Source of the DNA: Spirochaetes bacterium GWB1_60_80
GTDB taxonomy: Bacteria > Spirochaetota > Spirochaetia > Treponematales > UBA12059
Direction of reading: 5' to 3'
Assembly (NCBI GenBank): GCA_001829185.1
Contig: MIAR01000004.1
Coordinates: forward strand, 124,001-188,000
Length of the DNA stretch: 64,000 nucleotides
Part shown: one piece after another, positions 54,092 through 63,600 of the stretch
Layout: every line of letters starts with the position of its first letter
Numbering within the stretch: position 1 is the stretch's first letter
The notes under the pieces: generated by a model
Seen by the model: only the letters and a program-made list of their open reading frames with translations
The model's database searches: none
Told to the model about the DNA's origin: nothing
Program-made: the position numbers and the translations under genes

Positions 54092-56773
54092 TCAGCGGCC
54101 GAGATCAGCCTTGAAAGCCGCCAGACGCTGGAGGGCCTGCAGCGGGGTCAGATTGTCGATATCGAGGCTGCGCAGGGCATTGATCACCAGTTCATCGGCG
54201 CTAAAAAGGGCCGGAGCGGCCACGACCCGGCCACGACCGTCGTTGCCAGCCAGCCTTTTACCCATGTCCCGAACCAGACTTGGATCGCCTGCGGACTTGC
54301 TGGCCGTCATGATTTCGTGGTGGGCTTCACGCACCGCCAATAGGGCGCGCAAGTCTGCCGCCCGGGCGACTACGGCTGGCGGCACGCCGGCCAAGCCGGC
54401 CACATGGATGCCGTAGGAGCCGGCCGCCGGACCGGGCACGACGCGCTTCAGGAAAACCACCTCCCCGGAGCGCTCCTCCACCGCCATGGAAATTTCCAGC
54501 AGCCGGGGATGCTCCATGGCCGTCAATTCATGGTAATGGGTGGCAAACAGAGTCCGGCATTGCAGAACATTGAGCATGTATTCGCTAACCGCCCAGGCGA
54601 TGGCCAAACCGTCCTGGGTGCCGGTTCCCCGGCCGACCTCATCCATAATAACCAGGCTGTGGCGGCTGGCATTATTGAGGATACTGGCGGTTTCGTGCAT
54701 CTCGAGCAGAAAGGTGGACTCGCCGCGCGCCAGGTTGTCCTGCGCCCCTACCCGACAAAATATCCGGTCGCATAGGCCGATGACCGCCTGGTCGGCCGGC
54801 ACAAAGCAGCCGGCCTGCGCCAAAAGGACAATCAAGGCATTTTGGCGCAGGAAAGTCGACTTGCCGGCCATATTGGGGCCGGTCAGCAAGGCAAAACTGC
54901 AGGCGTCGACGCTCAGGCTAGTATCGTTGGCAATAAAATCACCAGAAGGCAGGTGCGCTTCCACGACCGGGTGACGGCCGCCGCGGATATCCAGAATTCC
55001 CTCGCTTGACAACCCCGGCCTGGTATAACCACGGGTCATGGCTACGGCGGCCGCGCTCAGATGACAGTCGAAATCGGCTATCGCCTGCGCCAGTTGCATC
55101 AGTGGCGAGGCGCAGGCCTTAACCCGGTCGCGGATAGTCAAAAAGAGCGTTTTCTCGATTTCTACGATCCGATCCGCCGCGCTCATGATATCGCTTTCCA
55201 AACTGGCTAGGCGCTCGGTACTGAAACGCTCCGCGCTGAGTACCGATTGGCGTCGGATGAAGTGAGATGGCACCGCTTTGGCCGCTTGCTTGCCGAGCTC
55301 CAGATGATAGCCCAGCACCCGGTTAAATTTAAGCCGCAAGCCTGGCAGCCCGCTGCTAGCGCGCTCTTCTTCCAGGTAGGCAGTCAATACCGTCTGGGCG
55401 GAATCTTTGAGCCGGCGCAAGTCGTCCAGCGGCGGGTGCCAGCCCTCCCGGATAACCGGGCCATCGGCTGGTGTCAAGGCTGGCTCGTCCAGGATGGCGG
55501 CGGCCACCAGGTCGCGCAATTCTTGCATCACGGCCAGGGTAGCGCCGTCGGCAAAGGCTGGCCGGTCTGCCTGGCAGGCACCAGCGGCGGTCTTGGCCGC
55601 CAAGGCTGTGGCATAGGCTTGGTGGAATCGTAACGCGGCCTCTAGCGTCAACTTGATGGCCAACAAATCCTTGGGAGTGGCCTTGTCCATGGCCAGGCGG
55701 GCCGTCAACCGTTCCAGATCAAGGCACTGTTTTAGGGCAGCCCGCGATTTTTCCAGCAAGGCTGGCTGGTGATAAAAAAAATCGACCATTTCCAGACGCC
55801 GCTCAATTGCCGCCAGGGATCTCAGTGGTTGCAGCAGCCGCCGACGCAGCTCCCGGGCTCCCATTGGTGTCAGCGTGGCGTCAACCGTAGCCAGCAGCGA
55901 AAAAGCCTTGCCGCCGTCGCGCAGATTGCGGACGATTTCCAGGTTGCGCTGGGTCGACTCATCAATGGCCACAAACTGGCCCGTGTCGCAGGTCTGCAAT
56001 GATAAAACATGGTGCAAGGACAATTTGCAGGTTTCACTGGCGTATTCGATCAGAGCGCCGGCCGCGGCCAGGGCTGGGTCATCTTCCGCAAACCCGAAAC
56101 CCTGGCTGCCAAGAGTGCCAAAATGCCGCTTCAGGACGCGCAAACCATGCTCGCGGCTAAAACTCCAGTCCGGCAGGCGATTTATCACCACATCGGTGTA
56201 TTCACTCAGGATTTCACCGGCTACCGGATGCCGCAGACTCGATTCGCGCACTACCAATTCGCGGGGCGCGAGCCGGCACAGCTCGCGGCGCAACATCTCG
56301 CGGTCAGCGGCGGCGAAGGATTCGGCCCGAAATTCCCCGGTGGAGCTGGAAAGCCAGGCCAAGGATACGTGCTCCTCGGCACCCTTATTCAGTACCGCTA
56401 CGGCCACCAGGTAGTTGTCGAGAACCGCTTCCAAAAAATCCTCATCATTGACCGTGCCCGGGCTGATGACTTCGACGACTTTTCGCTCAATCAGGCCTTT
56501 GCCTTTTTGCGGGCTGCCGATTTGCTCACAAATGGCTATCTTGCGACCAGCCTTGAGTAAACGGGTGATATAATTGCGGGAAGCGTGCCAGGGAATACCA
56601 CACATCGGGGCCGACTGACGTTGTGTCAAGGTCAAATTGAGGAGGCGACTGACCTCTATGGCGTCATTATTGAACATTTCATAAAAATCGCCTAACCTGA
56701 AAAACAGGATGGCGTCGGGATATTCTGCCTTGACCCGGTCGTACTGCTCGCTGAGGGAAATCTGCTCGGCCAT
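54092..56773 (-). CDS. mutS: DNA mismatch repair protein MutS
   Basis: The 893-residue protein has the mismatch-binding motif FFRLGDFYEMF near the N-terminus (Phe-x-Glu within DFYEMF), the Walker A motif TGPNMAGKSTFL (about residue 629) and LVIMDEVGRGTGTQDG (Walker B and signature), plus a C-terminal dimerisation tail. The start MAEQISLSEQYD at 56773 fits the family; an ATG eight codons earlier overlaps the predicted -10. The promoter lies 9 nt upstream with no Shine-Dalgarno sequence. comF follows. Confidence 0.97.
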   Translation of the reverse strand: MAEQISLSEQYDRVKAEYPDAILFFRLGDFYEMFNNDAIEVSRLLNLTLTQRQSAPMCGIPWHASRNYITRLLKAGRKIAICEQIGSPQKGKGLIERKVVEVISPGTVNDEDFLEAVLDNYLVAVAVLNKGAEEHVSLAWLSSSTGEFRAESFAAADREMLRRELCRLAPRELVVRESSLRHPVAGEILSEYTDVVINRLPDWSFSREHGLRVLKRHFGTLGSQGFGFAEDDPALAAAGALIEYASETCKLSLHHVLSLQTCDTGQFVAIDESTQRNLEIVRNLRDGGKAFSLLATVDATLTPMGARELRRRLLQPLRSLAAIERRLEMVDFFYHQPALLEKSRAALKQCLDLERLTARLAMDKATPKDLLAIKLTLEAALRFHQAYATALAAKTAAGACQADRPAFADGATLAVMQELRDLVAAAILDEPALTPADGPVIREGWHPPLDDLRRLKDSAQTVLTAYLEEERASSGLPGLRLKFNRVLGYHLELGKQAAKAVPSHFIRRQSVLSAERFSTERLASLESDIMSAADRIVEIEKTLFLTIRDRVKACASPLMQLAQAIADFDCHLSAAAVAMTRGYTRPGLSSEGILDIRGGRHPVVEAHLPSGDFIANDTSLSVDACSFALLTGPNMAGKSTFLRQNALIVLLAQAGCFVPADQAVIGLCDRIFCRVGAQDNLARGESTFLLEMHETASILNNASRHSLVIMDEVGRGTGTQDGLAIAWAVSEYMLNVLQCRTLFATHYHELTAMEHPRLLEISMAVEERSGEVVFLKRVVPGPAAGSYGIHVAGLAGVPPAVVARAADLRALLAVREAHHEIMTASKSAGDPSLVRDMGKRLAGNDGRGRVVAAPALFSADELVINALRSLDIDNLTPLQALQRLAAFKADLGR

Positions 56774-56778
56774 GATTC

Positions 56779-56793
56779 TTGCATTATATGCAA
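56779..56793. promoter_or_regulatory. 15-bp palindrome over the mutS -10 box
   Basis: TTGCAT-TAT-ATGCAA is a perfect inverted repeat covering the mutS -10 (TATAAT on the minus strand). On the plus strand it overlaps a weak TTATAT -35 that is 17 nt from TACAAT (56807-56812). It is a candidate operator for a divergent promoter pair. Confidence 0.4.
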
Positions 56794-56811
56794 ACATGGG
56801 TTAGGATACAA
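56783..56811 (-). promoter_or_regulatory. Promoter abutting mutS (predicted near-leaderless mRNA)
   Basis: Minus strand TTGTAT (56806-56811), 17 nt, perfect TATAAT (56783-56788), 9 nt before the mutS ATG. Confidence 0.65.
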
Positions 56812-56912
56812 TGGCAGGGTTTACAGCTTGCACAACCGACCGGCAGCTGGATACAAGTACCCCCGGCCCTCTCCGGCAAGCCCCCATTTCAGCGTCTAGA
56901 AGGCAGGCTATC

Positions 56913-57428
56913 GTGGATGAAGCACTTTTTTACCGAGAAACAAGCGGTATTATCTATATCAAGGCTCAAGGTCATATTACCGCCAATACCTGCGCCGATC
57001 TTAAAACCCGGGTCTTTGCCAGGCTCGAAGCCAAGCCACCGGTCGAAGACATCTTGATAGACCTCGGCGATTGCGAATATATGGACTCGACCTTTATGGG
57101 CTTATTGGTGGGATTTAACAAGCGCTTCCTGCGCCAATCCGAAAAACCGCTCAGCCTGCTCCGTCCGAATGAAACCTGCAGCAAGCTGCTGCGCACTATC
57201 GGCGTCTTGCGCCTGGTTAATGTCCGGACAGACACCATCACCTTCCCCGAACCGATGGAAAACATTAACACTGGCCATAAGGCGGGCACCCGCTTGATCC
57301 TGAACGCCCACGAAGACCTGATTGAATTGTCAGACGAGAATGAGCAGCGCTTTGGGGTGTTGCGCACGATTCTCAAGGATGGGCTCGCCAATGAAGACGA
57401 CGACCAAGCGCCTGACATCCCGGACTAG
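56913..57428 (+). CDS. STAS-domain protein (anti-sigma factor antagonist-like)
   Basis: The 171-residue protein starts at a GTG preceded by AAGGCAGG and has a STAS domain over about residues 8-110: GIIYIKAQGHITANTCADLK, ILIDLGDCEYMDSTFMGLLVGF with the DST motif whose serine is the phosphorylation site of SpoIIAA-type antagonists. A C-terminal extension of about 55 residues (HEDLIELSDENEQRFGVLRTIL, acidic end) is unassigned. It probably takes part in a partner-switching control pathway with a kinase located elsewhere. An upstream ATG at 56811 is in frame but lies on the predicted promoter. Confidence 0.85.
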   Translation: MDEALFYRETSGIIYIKAQGHITANTCADLKTRVFARLEAKPPVEDILIDLGDCEYMDSTFMGLLVGFNKRFLRQSEKPLSLLRPNETCSKLLRTIGVLRLVNVRTDTITFPEPMENINTGHKAGTRLILNAHEDLIELSDENEQRFGVLRTILKDGLANEDDDQAPDIPD

Positions 57429-57482
57429 ATCCGCCAACACGCAGGCCACTGCTCCAGCGCATCGGCGGCTCAGGCCTCGGCC

Positions 57483-58010
57483 TTATTGCTCCATCAATTC
57501 CTGAATGACTTTGTCGGTAATGTCCACCATGCTGCTGAACCACAGAACGACAAGATCGCTATTTCTGGAACTGAGCACCAAAGAATAGCCTTCCGCTTCG
57601 GCTACGCCCTGGATAGTCTGATACAAGGTTCGGACAAAGGTGTTAGTTTCCGATAAAGTGCGCATTCTCTCATCGAGCTCATGTTGCTTAATGCGCGTAA
57701 AATCATTCAAAAACTGGATCTTCTCAATCATTTGCGTCGCCAGCTGACGGGCGGCCTCATAGTCGCCGGACCGCTCCAGGGCTTGCCGCTGCGCTTCGAG
57801 GCTTCTGATTTCTTCGCTGAGGCGCTGGATTTCCTGCTGATTGCGTAAGCGATCTTCCTCGATAGCGCGCACCGATTGCGAATCCTTGTAATAGGTCAAG
57901 TATATTTTCTGCAGGTCGACCACGGCGACTCGGGTAATTTGCTGAGCGGCGGCATTGAAGGCCGCGCCAATAAAGACCACCAGGGCAAGCGCCATCATTT
58001 TTCGGTTCAT
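57483..58010 (-). CDS. skp: Periplasmic chaperone Skp/OmpH
   Basis: The 175-residue protein has a signal peptide (MMALALVVFIGAAFNAAAQ), the OmpH start VAVVDLQKIYLTYYKD, a long charged coiled coil (about residues 45-125) and a C-terminal strand-rich end (YSLVLSSRNSDLVVLWFSS). Skp trimers hold unfolded outer-membrane proteins for BamA. It follows bamA after 41 nt. Confidence 0.9.
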   Translation of the reverse strand: MNRKMMALALVVFIGAAFNAAAQQITRVAVVDLQKIYLTYYKDSQSVRAIEEDRLRNQQEIQRLSEEIRSLEAQRQALERSGDYEAARQLATQMIEKIQFLNDFTRIKQHELDERMRTLSETNTFVRTLYQTIQGVAEAEGYSLVLSSRNSDLVVLWFSSMVDITDKVIQELMEQ

Positions 58011-58051
58011 CGTTCCTCCATCTGGCCTGGTTGCGCCAGGCCAGCATCACA

Positions 58052-60622
58052 TCAGTTCAAGGGCTGGCTGAAACTAAGCACAAACTCCCAGTTATCGGGG
58101 TCGACAAACTGCAGCTGCGCGCTCTGGCTATTATAATAGAATGGTTTGGCCAAGTACAGGCGCAACGGCAATTGCTGAAGCGTAAAACGCAGCCCAAAGC
58201 CGAAGCTGAAGGCAATGTTGTTCAAGGCTGGCAGCAAGAGCGAACCATCGGACAGTGCAGTGGCGCCGCTGCCCTGCACGCCGTCGATATTGTACAGCTG
58301 GGTTGCGGACGAAGCCAGCACGGCGGCATCCAGGAAACTGTCCAGCGATATGATGCCGGGAATGATCGGAATGCGCAACTCCAGCCAGTTTGACCACAGG
58401 GCGGTGCCACCGGTAGTCTCGCTGCCCGCGCGGAGTGCGATATTGGTATCGGTACCCCAGCCGCGGCCGATGAAGGTGCCATCGATACCGAGCCGGTTGC
58501 CACCGCTGACGGTGGTAGCGCCGTCGAACCACGGCATCAGAACGGCGACGCTGGAGTGCAATCCTAGTACCATCTTGAAGCTCTGGTCTTCGAGAATCGG
58601 TATGAACGACAGGGGAAGGTTAAACAAGGTGAGGTAGCCCTCAAGACGGGTATCGCTACGGGTATAGCGCTCCAACTCGCCAGGGAAAAAGCCGGTCAGG
58701 GTGAAGCGTTGGCTGGCGTAGTAGCCCAACGTCGGGTCAAACCACATATCAAGCTGGTTGAGGTAGGCTCGGGCAAACAGCCGGTTGGAAGGCAGCCACG
58801 TATTCAGGTTGGTACGCAAGCCCGCGTCATACGGCCGGAACAGGTCATCGTCGTAGGTCTTGTTATTGAGGGCGATATTGTAGCCACCGCCCAGGCCAAG
58901 GTCGCCCAACAAGGTCTTGAAGATGTAGCCGGTACTTAAGCCCAGCGAAAGGCTCCAGGTATCATAGTTCATGTAATAGGCCGAGGGCACGACGTTGCCA
59001 GCCGCCTGGTATTCCGCCCATGAGCTGTAAGGATCGGGCACGCGGCCCGGATCAGTATAGCTAAAAACCGGCCCCATAGAATCCTGCAGGGCCAGGTTGC
59101 TGGTGTGCTGGAAGGCCAATTCCACCCGAGTCGACCAGCGCTGATTAAACAGCCAAGGCTCGGTGAAACCGAAGGACAGGTTCTGGCTGTTGGAAGCGAC
59201 GTTCAGGTCGATATCCAGGGACTGTCCCCGGCCAAGGAAATTTTTCTCATTCCATTTAAGCAAGCCGCTGATAGGGAAGGCCGAATCGGAGCCGACCCCG
59301 GACAGCGAGACGCCGAATTGGATCTCCGCCGTGCTCTGCTCCACCACATTGAAGACCAGCTCCATGAGCAGATCCTGGCTGCCAGGCAGCAATTCGGGCT
59401 CGATAGAGGAGAAATATTGCAGATTATACAGGTTTCGCATACCGTCGCGTATCCTAGCATTCGAGAAAATGTCGCCGGCTTCCAGCGGGATTTCGCGCAG
59501 GATCACCTCGTCCATGGTGCGATCATTGCCGCGAATGGTGATATTCTCGATATGCGCACGCTCCCGCTCCTGAATGGTATACTGATAGGCAATGAGGCCG
59601 CGTTCGGCATCCCGCCGCTCTTCCATGCTGATCTCGTTAAAAATGTAGCCATTCTGATAATAGAGGTCACGTAGCTGGCCATCAGCCTCCAGGAAGCGGG
59701 CGTAATTGAAAATACTGCCGGACCGGAAGCGGAAAAAAGCCTCAAGCGTCGGCGTATCGAAAATCACGTTGCCAGCGAAGCTGACACCATCATACAGGTA
59801 ACGCTGCCCCTCGCTGAGCTCGATGTACAGAGTCAGGCGCTGGGCTCCGGCCCGCTCATCGAGGACGGTCTCGCGGCGGATGTTGACGATGGTGATATCC
59901 AGATAACCGCGGGTCTTATAGTAGAATTCGATGCGCTTGCGATCCTCGAGCAACAAGGACTCATTGAACGCGCCGGATTGGAACAGGCCGCGTTCCTTGA
60001 GTACCATCTCGCCCTTGAGCGCCTGGGCGGAAATGGCGGAGGCACCCTCGAAAATGATGGAGTCGAGGGTCACCTTGGTTCCTTCCACAATATCGAAGAA
60101 AACGGTAACCCGATTGTCCTCGACCTCGAAGCGAGAGCTGATGGCGACCTCGGCGTAGCCCTTCTCAAGGTACAGCCGGCGGATGGCGATTTCGTCAAGC
60201 CTCAGGTCGCCCTGGTTAAAAATGCTGTCTAGCTTGATACTGAGCACTTCCTGCAACTCGGCGGTTCGGATGCCACGGTTACCATCAAAGAGAATCGCCC
60301 GCAAGGCCGGCCGCTCGACGACCCGGAACAAAATGACAACCGACTGGCTCTGGGAATCGCCGGGCACGGCCTCGGGCGCGATCTCGGTGAAATAATCCAG
60401 CTGGTAGACGGCTGTTAGCAACTGCATCCATAGCTCGGCCGAGAAGGCTTGGTCGCGGTATTCCCTGATGATGGCGTCAAGGTCAGAATTGGTGACGACC
60501 TGCAAGCCTTCAAATCGAATATTGCGGATCGGCTTGCCGATATACCATTCGGTGTCCGCCTGGGCCTGAACCGACATCAATACCACTACAGCCAACAGGC
60601 CGACCAAAAACCAACGCTTCAT
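58052..60622 (-). CDS. bamA: Outer-membrane protein assembly factor BamA
   Basis: The 856-residue protein has a signal peptide (MKRWFLVGLLAVVVLMSVQAQA), five POTRA domains (about residues 25-430, beginning IRNIRFEGLQVVTNSDLDAII) and an Omp85 barrel (about 440-856; LGRGQSLDIDLNVASNSQNLSFGFTEPWLF and GGNRLGIDGTFIGRGWGTD, the conserved lid-lock-like region). The start at 60622 has AAAGG 8 nt upstream; an ATG at 60640 overlaps the tamB stop and is the alternative. It inserts barrels into the outer membrane. The tamB-bamA-skp order is as in Borrelia and Treponema. Confidence 0.95.
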   Translation of the reverse strand: MKRWFLVGLLAVVVLMSVQAQADTEWYIGKPIRNIRFEGLQVVTNSDLDAIIREYRDQAFSAELWMQLLTAVYQLDYFTEIAPEAVPGDSQSQSVVILFRVVERPALRAILFDGNRGIRTAELQEVLSIKLDSIFNQGDLRLDEIAIRRLYLEKGYAEVAISSRFEVEDNRVTVFFDIVEGTKVTLDSIIFEGASAISAQALKGEMVLKERGLFQSGAFNESLLLEDRKRIEFYYKTRGYLDITIVNIRRETVLDERAGAQRLTLYIELSEGQRYLYDGVSFAGNVIFDTPTLEAFFRFRSGSIFNYARFLEADGQLRDLYYQNGYIFNEISMEERRDAERGLIAYQYTIQERERAHIENITIRGNDRTMDEVILREIPLEAGDIFSNARIRDGMRNLYNLQYFSSIEPELLPGSQDLLMELVFNVVEQSTAEIQFGVSLSGVGSDSAFPISGLLKWNEKNFLGRGQSLDIDLNVASNSQNLSFGFTEPWLFNQRWSTRVELAFQHTSNLALQDSMGPVFSYTDPGRVPDPYSSWAEYQAAGNVVPSAYYMNYDTWSLSLGLSTGYIFKTLLGDLGLGGGYNIALNNKTYDDDLFRPYDAGLRTNLNTWLPSNRLFARAYLNQLDMWFDPTLGYYASQRFTLTGFFPGELERYTRSDTRLEGYLTLFNLPLSFIPILEDQSFKMVLGLHSSVAVLMPWFDGATTVSGGNRLGIDGTFIGRGWGTDTNIALRAGSETTGGTALWSNWLELRIPIIPGIISLDSFLDAAVLASSATQLYNIDGVQGSGATALSDGSLLLPALNNIAFSFGFGLRFTLQQLPLRLYLAKPFYYNSQSAQLQFVDPDNWEFVLSFSQPLN

Positions 60623-60636
60623 ATATGCTGCCTTTC

Positions 60637-63600
60637 TCATTTGAGGGGGATTCTCCAAGACAATGTCAATGCCTGATCGGATATAAACCAATTTTCCGGA
60701 TGTTCAGGCCTGAAACTCCAATTTATCAAGAAATGCGGAGTCTGCCATTCGAGACTCAGTTCGTAGTTTAACTGCAAATTGCCCTGCATTTCAAGCTGTC
60801 CCTCCTGTAGCAAAATGGTACTCTGTATAAACAGGTTGTCAGTCAGGTATTTTCCGGCGATGATGGCGGTGTTGTCCAGATAGTCGGCCATGGTCATCGG
60901 TTGCCCGGATGCATTGAGGCCGGTCAGGTCATAAAGCCATCGTTGCAGAATCTGACTGCGCAAGTAGAACAAATCAAGCCCCAGAAGGTTTTGCACATTC
61001 TGCTCAAAGATGGAAATAATATTCAGCTGCGGTATGATGAAGTCGAGGTTCTCGAGCAAGGCCAATCCAGTAATCTCTCGGTTTTCATCGTTAGCCAACA
61101 AATCCTGGCCAAGCAAGCGGGCGATTTCGGCTTCGGTCAGCGCCGGCGTGGACTCGAGGGAAAAAACCAGATTCTTAAGCGGCGCATTGTCGGCCCGCAA
61201 GCGGATTACAACCGGCTCCCCATTGTAGGAACTGCGCGTCTCGGCCTGCAGGGTCAAGAGCGGATTGAAGGAATCGCTATTCTCGTTAAAAACCATATTC
61301 GCGGCTTTTAGGTAAAAGTTGCGCTTGATGTAAAAGACATTGCCGCCCCGGATGATAATATTTCCCGTTATGGACAAGTCACTTTGCATGCTGTCGTAAT
61401 AAACCGACAGTTCGCTCTGCGGGTCGGTCTGGCCGGAAAAAAACGGGCGCGACTTATCGGGAAAGAATATACGCAGCCCGTTGCCGATATTAAAGCGCAG
61501 ATTGGTGACAATATCGTAATAAACGACGTCGGTTGAAGCCCGCTGGTTTAGGATATCGAGGGTGATAACCAAATCACCGCTTTCGGCGTTGATTATTCCA
61601 TCGACAACTGCGCCGGTGGGCATGATCCGGATACCCAGGTCGGTGGTGGCATAAGCGTCAATCGCCATACCCAGCAGCCGGGTTTTGGTATGGATTTGCG
61701 TCAGGTCAACCGATGCCACGTTAATCTGGATATCATTTGGAATCCAGGAATCAAGGCCCAGAATCAACTGCAGGTCGAGTAAGGCGGTTCCGCAATCCAA
61801 GTCGGACTGGTTCAATTCGGCTTGCTTGCCTTCAATATAGAGGGTTTCCGTTATCGGCCCGATGGTATCGACGACGAAATTATCCACCCGTAAGTAAAAC
61901 TCGTTGAAATCAAAACTACCGAACATCTCCGGATCGGCTTGCGAGCCGCGGATAGTAGCATTACCACGGGCGGTGCCGCTCACAATGCTGACCACCGGAA
62001 TCTCGATCAATTGAAAGACGAAAGGCATGCTGATTTGCAGGCCAGTGGCTTGCAAATCGACCATCTGGTCCCTGATAGTACCGGTTAATTGGCCGGCCAT
62101 AGGTAGCTTGGGCGCCAGCCAGGCGTTGAGCTCACCGCTTACCCGCCAGTTAATCGCCACCTCGGTGGCCGGGCCAGCCTGAATTTGCCAACCTTCCGGG
62201 TTGAAGGCTATCTGATATGGCCAATCGGGCTTTTGATTGCCCTGCAGCTTGAAATTGGTGGCTTGGCCGGATAGACGGCCGGTCTTAAAGTCAAGCTCGG
62301 ACACCAGGCGAAGCATGGCCAGAATATCGCCGCGCTCGACCGAAGCGGGGGCAGACTGGTCGTCACCGGCTGAGAGGTTTACAGCGGCCTGCCCGGCCAC
62401 CCGGGCGGTAAAGGTTGGCACGCTGCTGGCACGCAGGAGGGCGATTCTGGCGTCCAGGCCAAAAGTGCCCCGACTGGACGGTATATCAAACTCGCCAGAC
62501 AGCTGCATTAGCTTGAGATTGCCGTATTCCAATTCACCGTCAGAAAGGGCGATACGGCCAGCCTGATAGCTGGCACTACCACGGGCGAAGAGCGACGTTC
62601 CAATCGACTGCCGATCCGGATTGACGGAAAATTGCAGCCCAATGGCCAAATCCGGGAAACGGCCATCGATTCGGGCATCGGCGTCGAGCAGGCCGGACAG
62701 AGTCGGCAGCAGCCGGGCCAGCCGAGCCTTGCGCATTCCCAGGGCGCCGGTCATTGAACCGTCGCCATATTCGGCCATCAAGGAGTAATTCTCACCATTC
62801 TCGTTGCCTAGTTCCACGTTTCCGGTTATCGCCAAGCCGTCAGCCATGTGCCAGTCAAACGAGCCCTGCCCGACCAAGGTGGGCGAATTGCTGAGTAGCT
62901 CCACGGTGGCCAAATCAAGGCCGGACTGGTTCATGCTGCCTGTCAGGTTGAGCTGGAATTGCTCCTGGCCAGGCCCGGTCGGCAGGAGCGCGGTCAGCCT
63001 GCTAAAATCGGCCGTCCATTCGTCGGTCGACGCGAAACGGGCGGACAGATCGGTGGACAGGGTATATATCTGCTGGCCGATTTCCAGCGGTAGATTCTCT
63101 GCCGAAAAGACGCCGCTGGTAATGCCGTTGTAAGTCTGGATGCGCAGCTGAAGGCCATAATCACCAGTAACAAAAAGATTACCATCAAGCAAGGACGCAT
63201 TGAGGGTGTACGGAATATCGTTGATGGCGATATCAATATCAACCGCCAGGCTTTCAAAACCGGGAAAGGATAGGTCGGCCGTTCCCTGCAGCGCATAGCT
63301 GCCGAGACTGGCATTGAGCTTGCTGATCAGGAGCGAGTCGGCGTTGCCGGTCAAGGACACTACGGCAAAGAGGCTGTTAAAACCATCCATTGCCAAAATG
63401 GCGTTATTGGCGTAATAGGAAATACCGCTGAAATTGGTAAAGATATTGAGGTCGGTGGTGATGCGCATGCGGCTCAGTAAATCCCGCAGGAGCGGATTCA
63501 GGCCCGGCACCTGATCCTGAAAGAAGGCCATTGGGTAGAAGGAATCGAAAAACGACCGCACCGAAAGGTAGGGATCTTCCCCGAGCTGCAGCGAGCCTTC

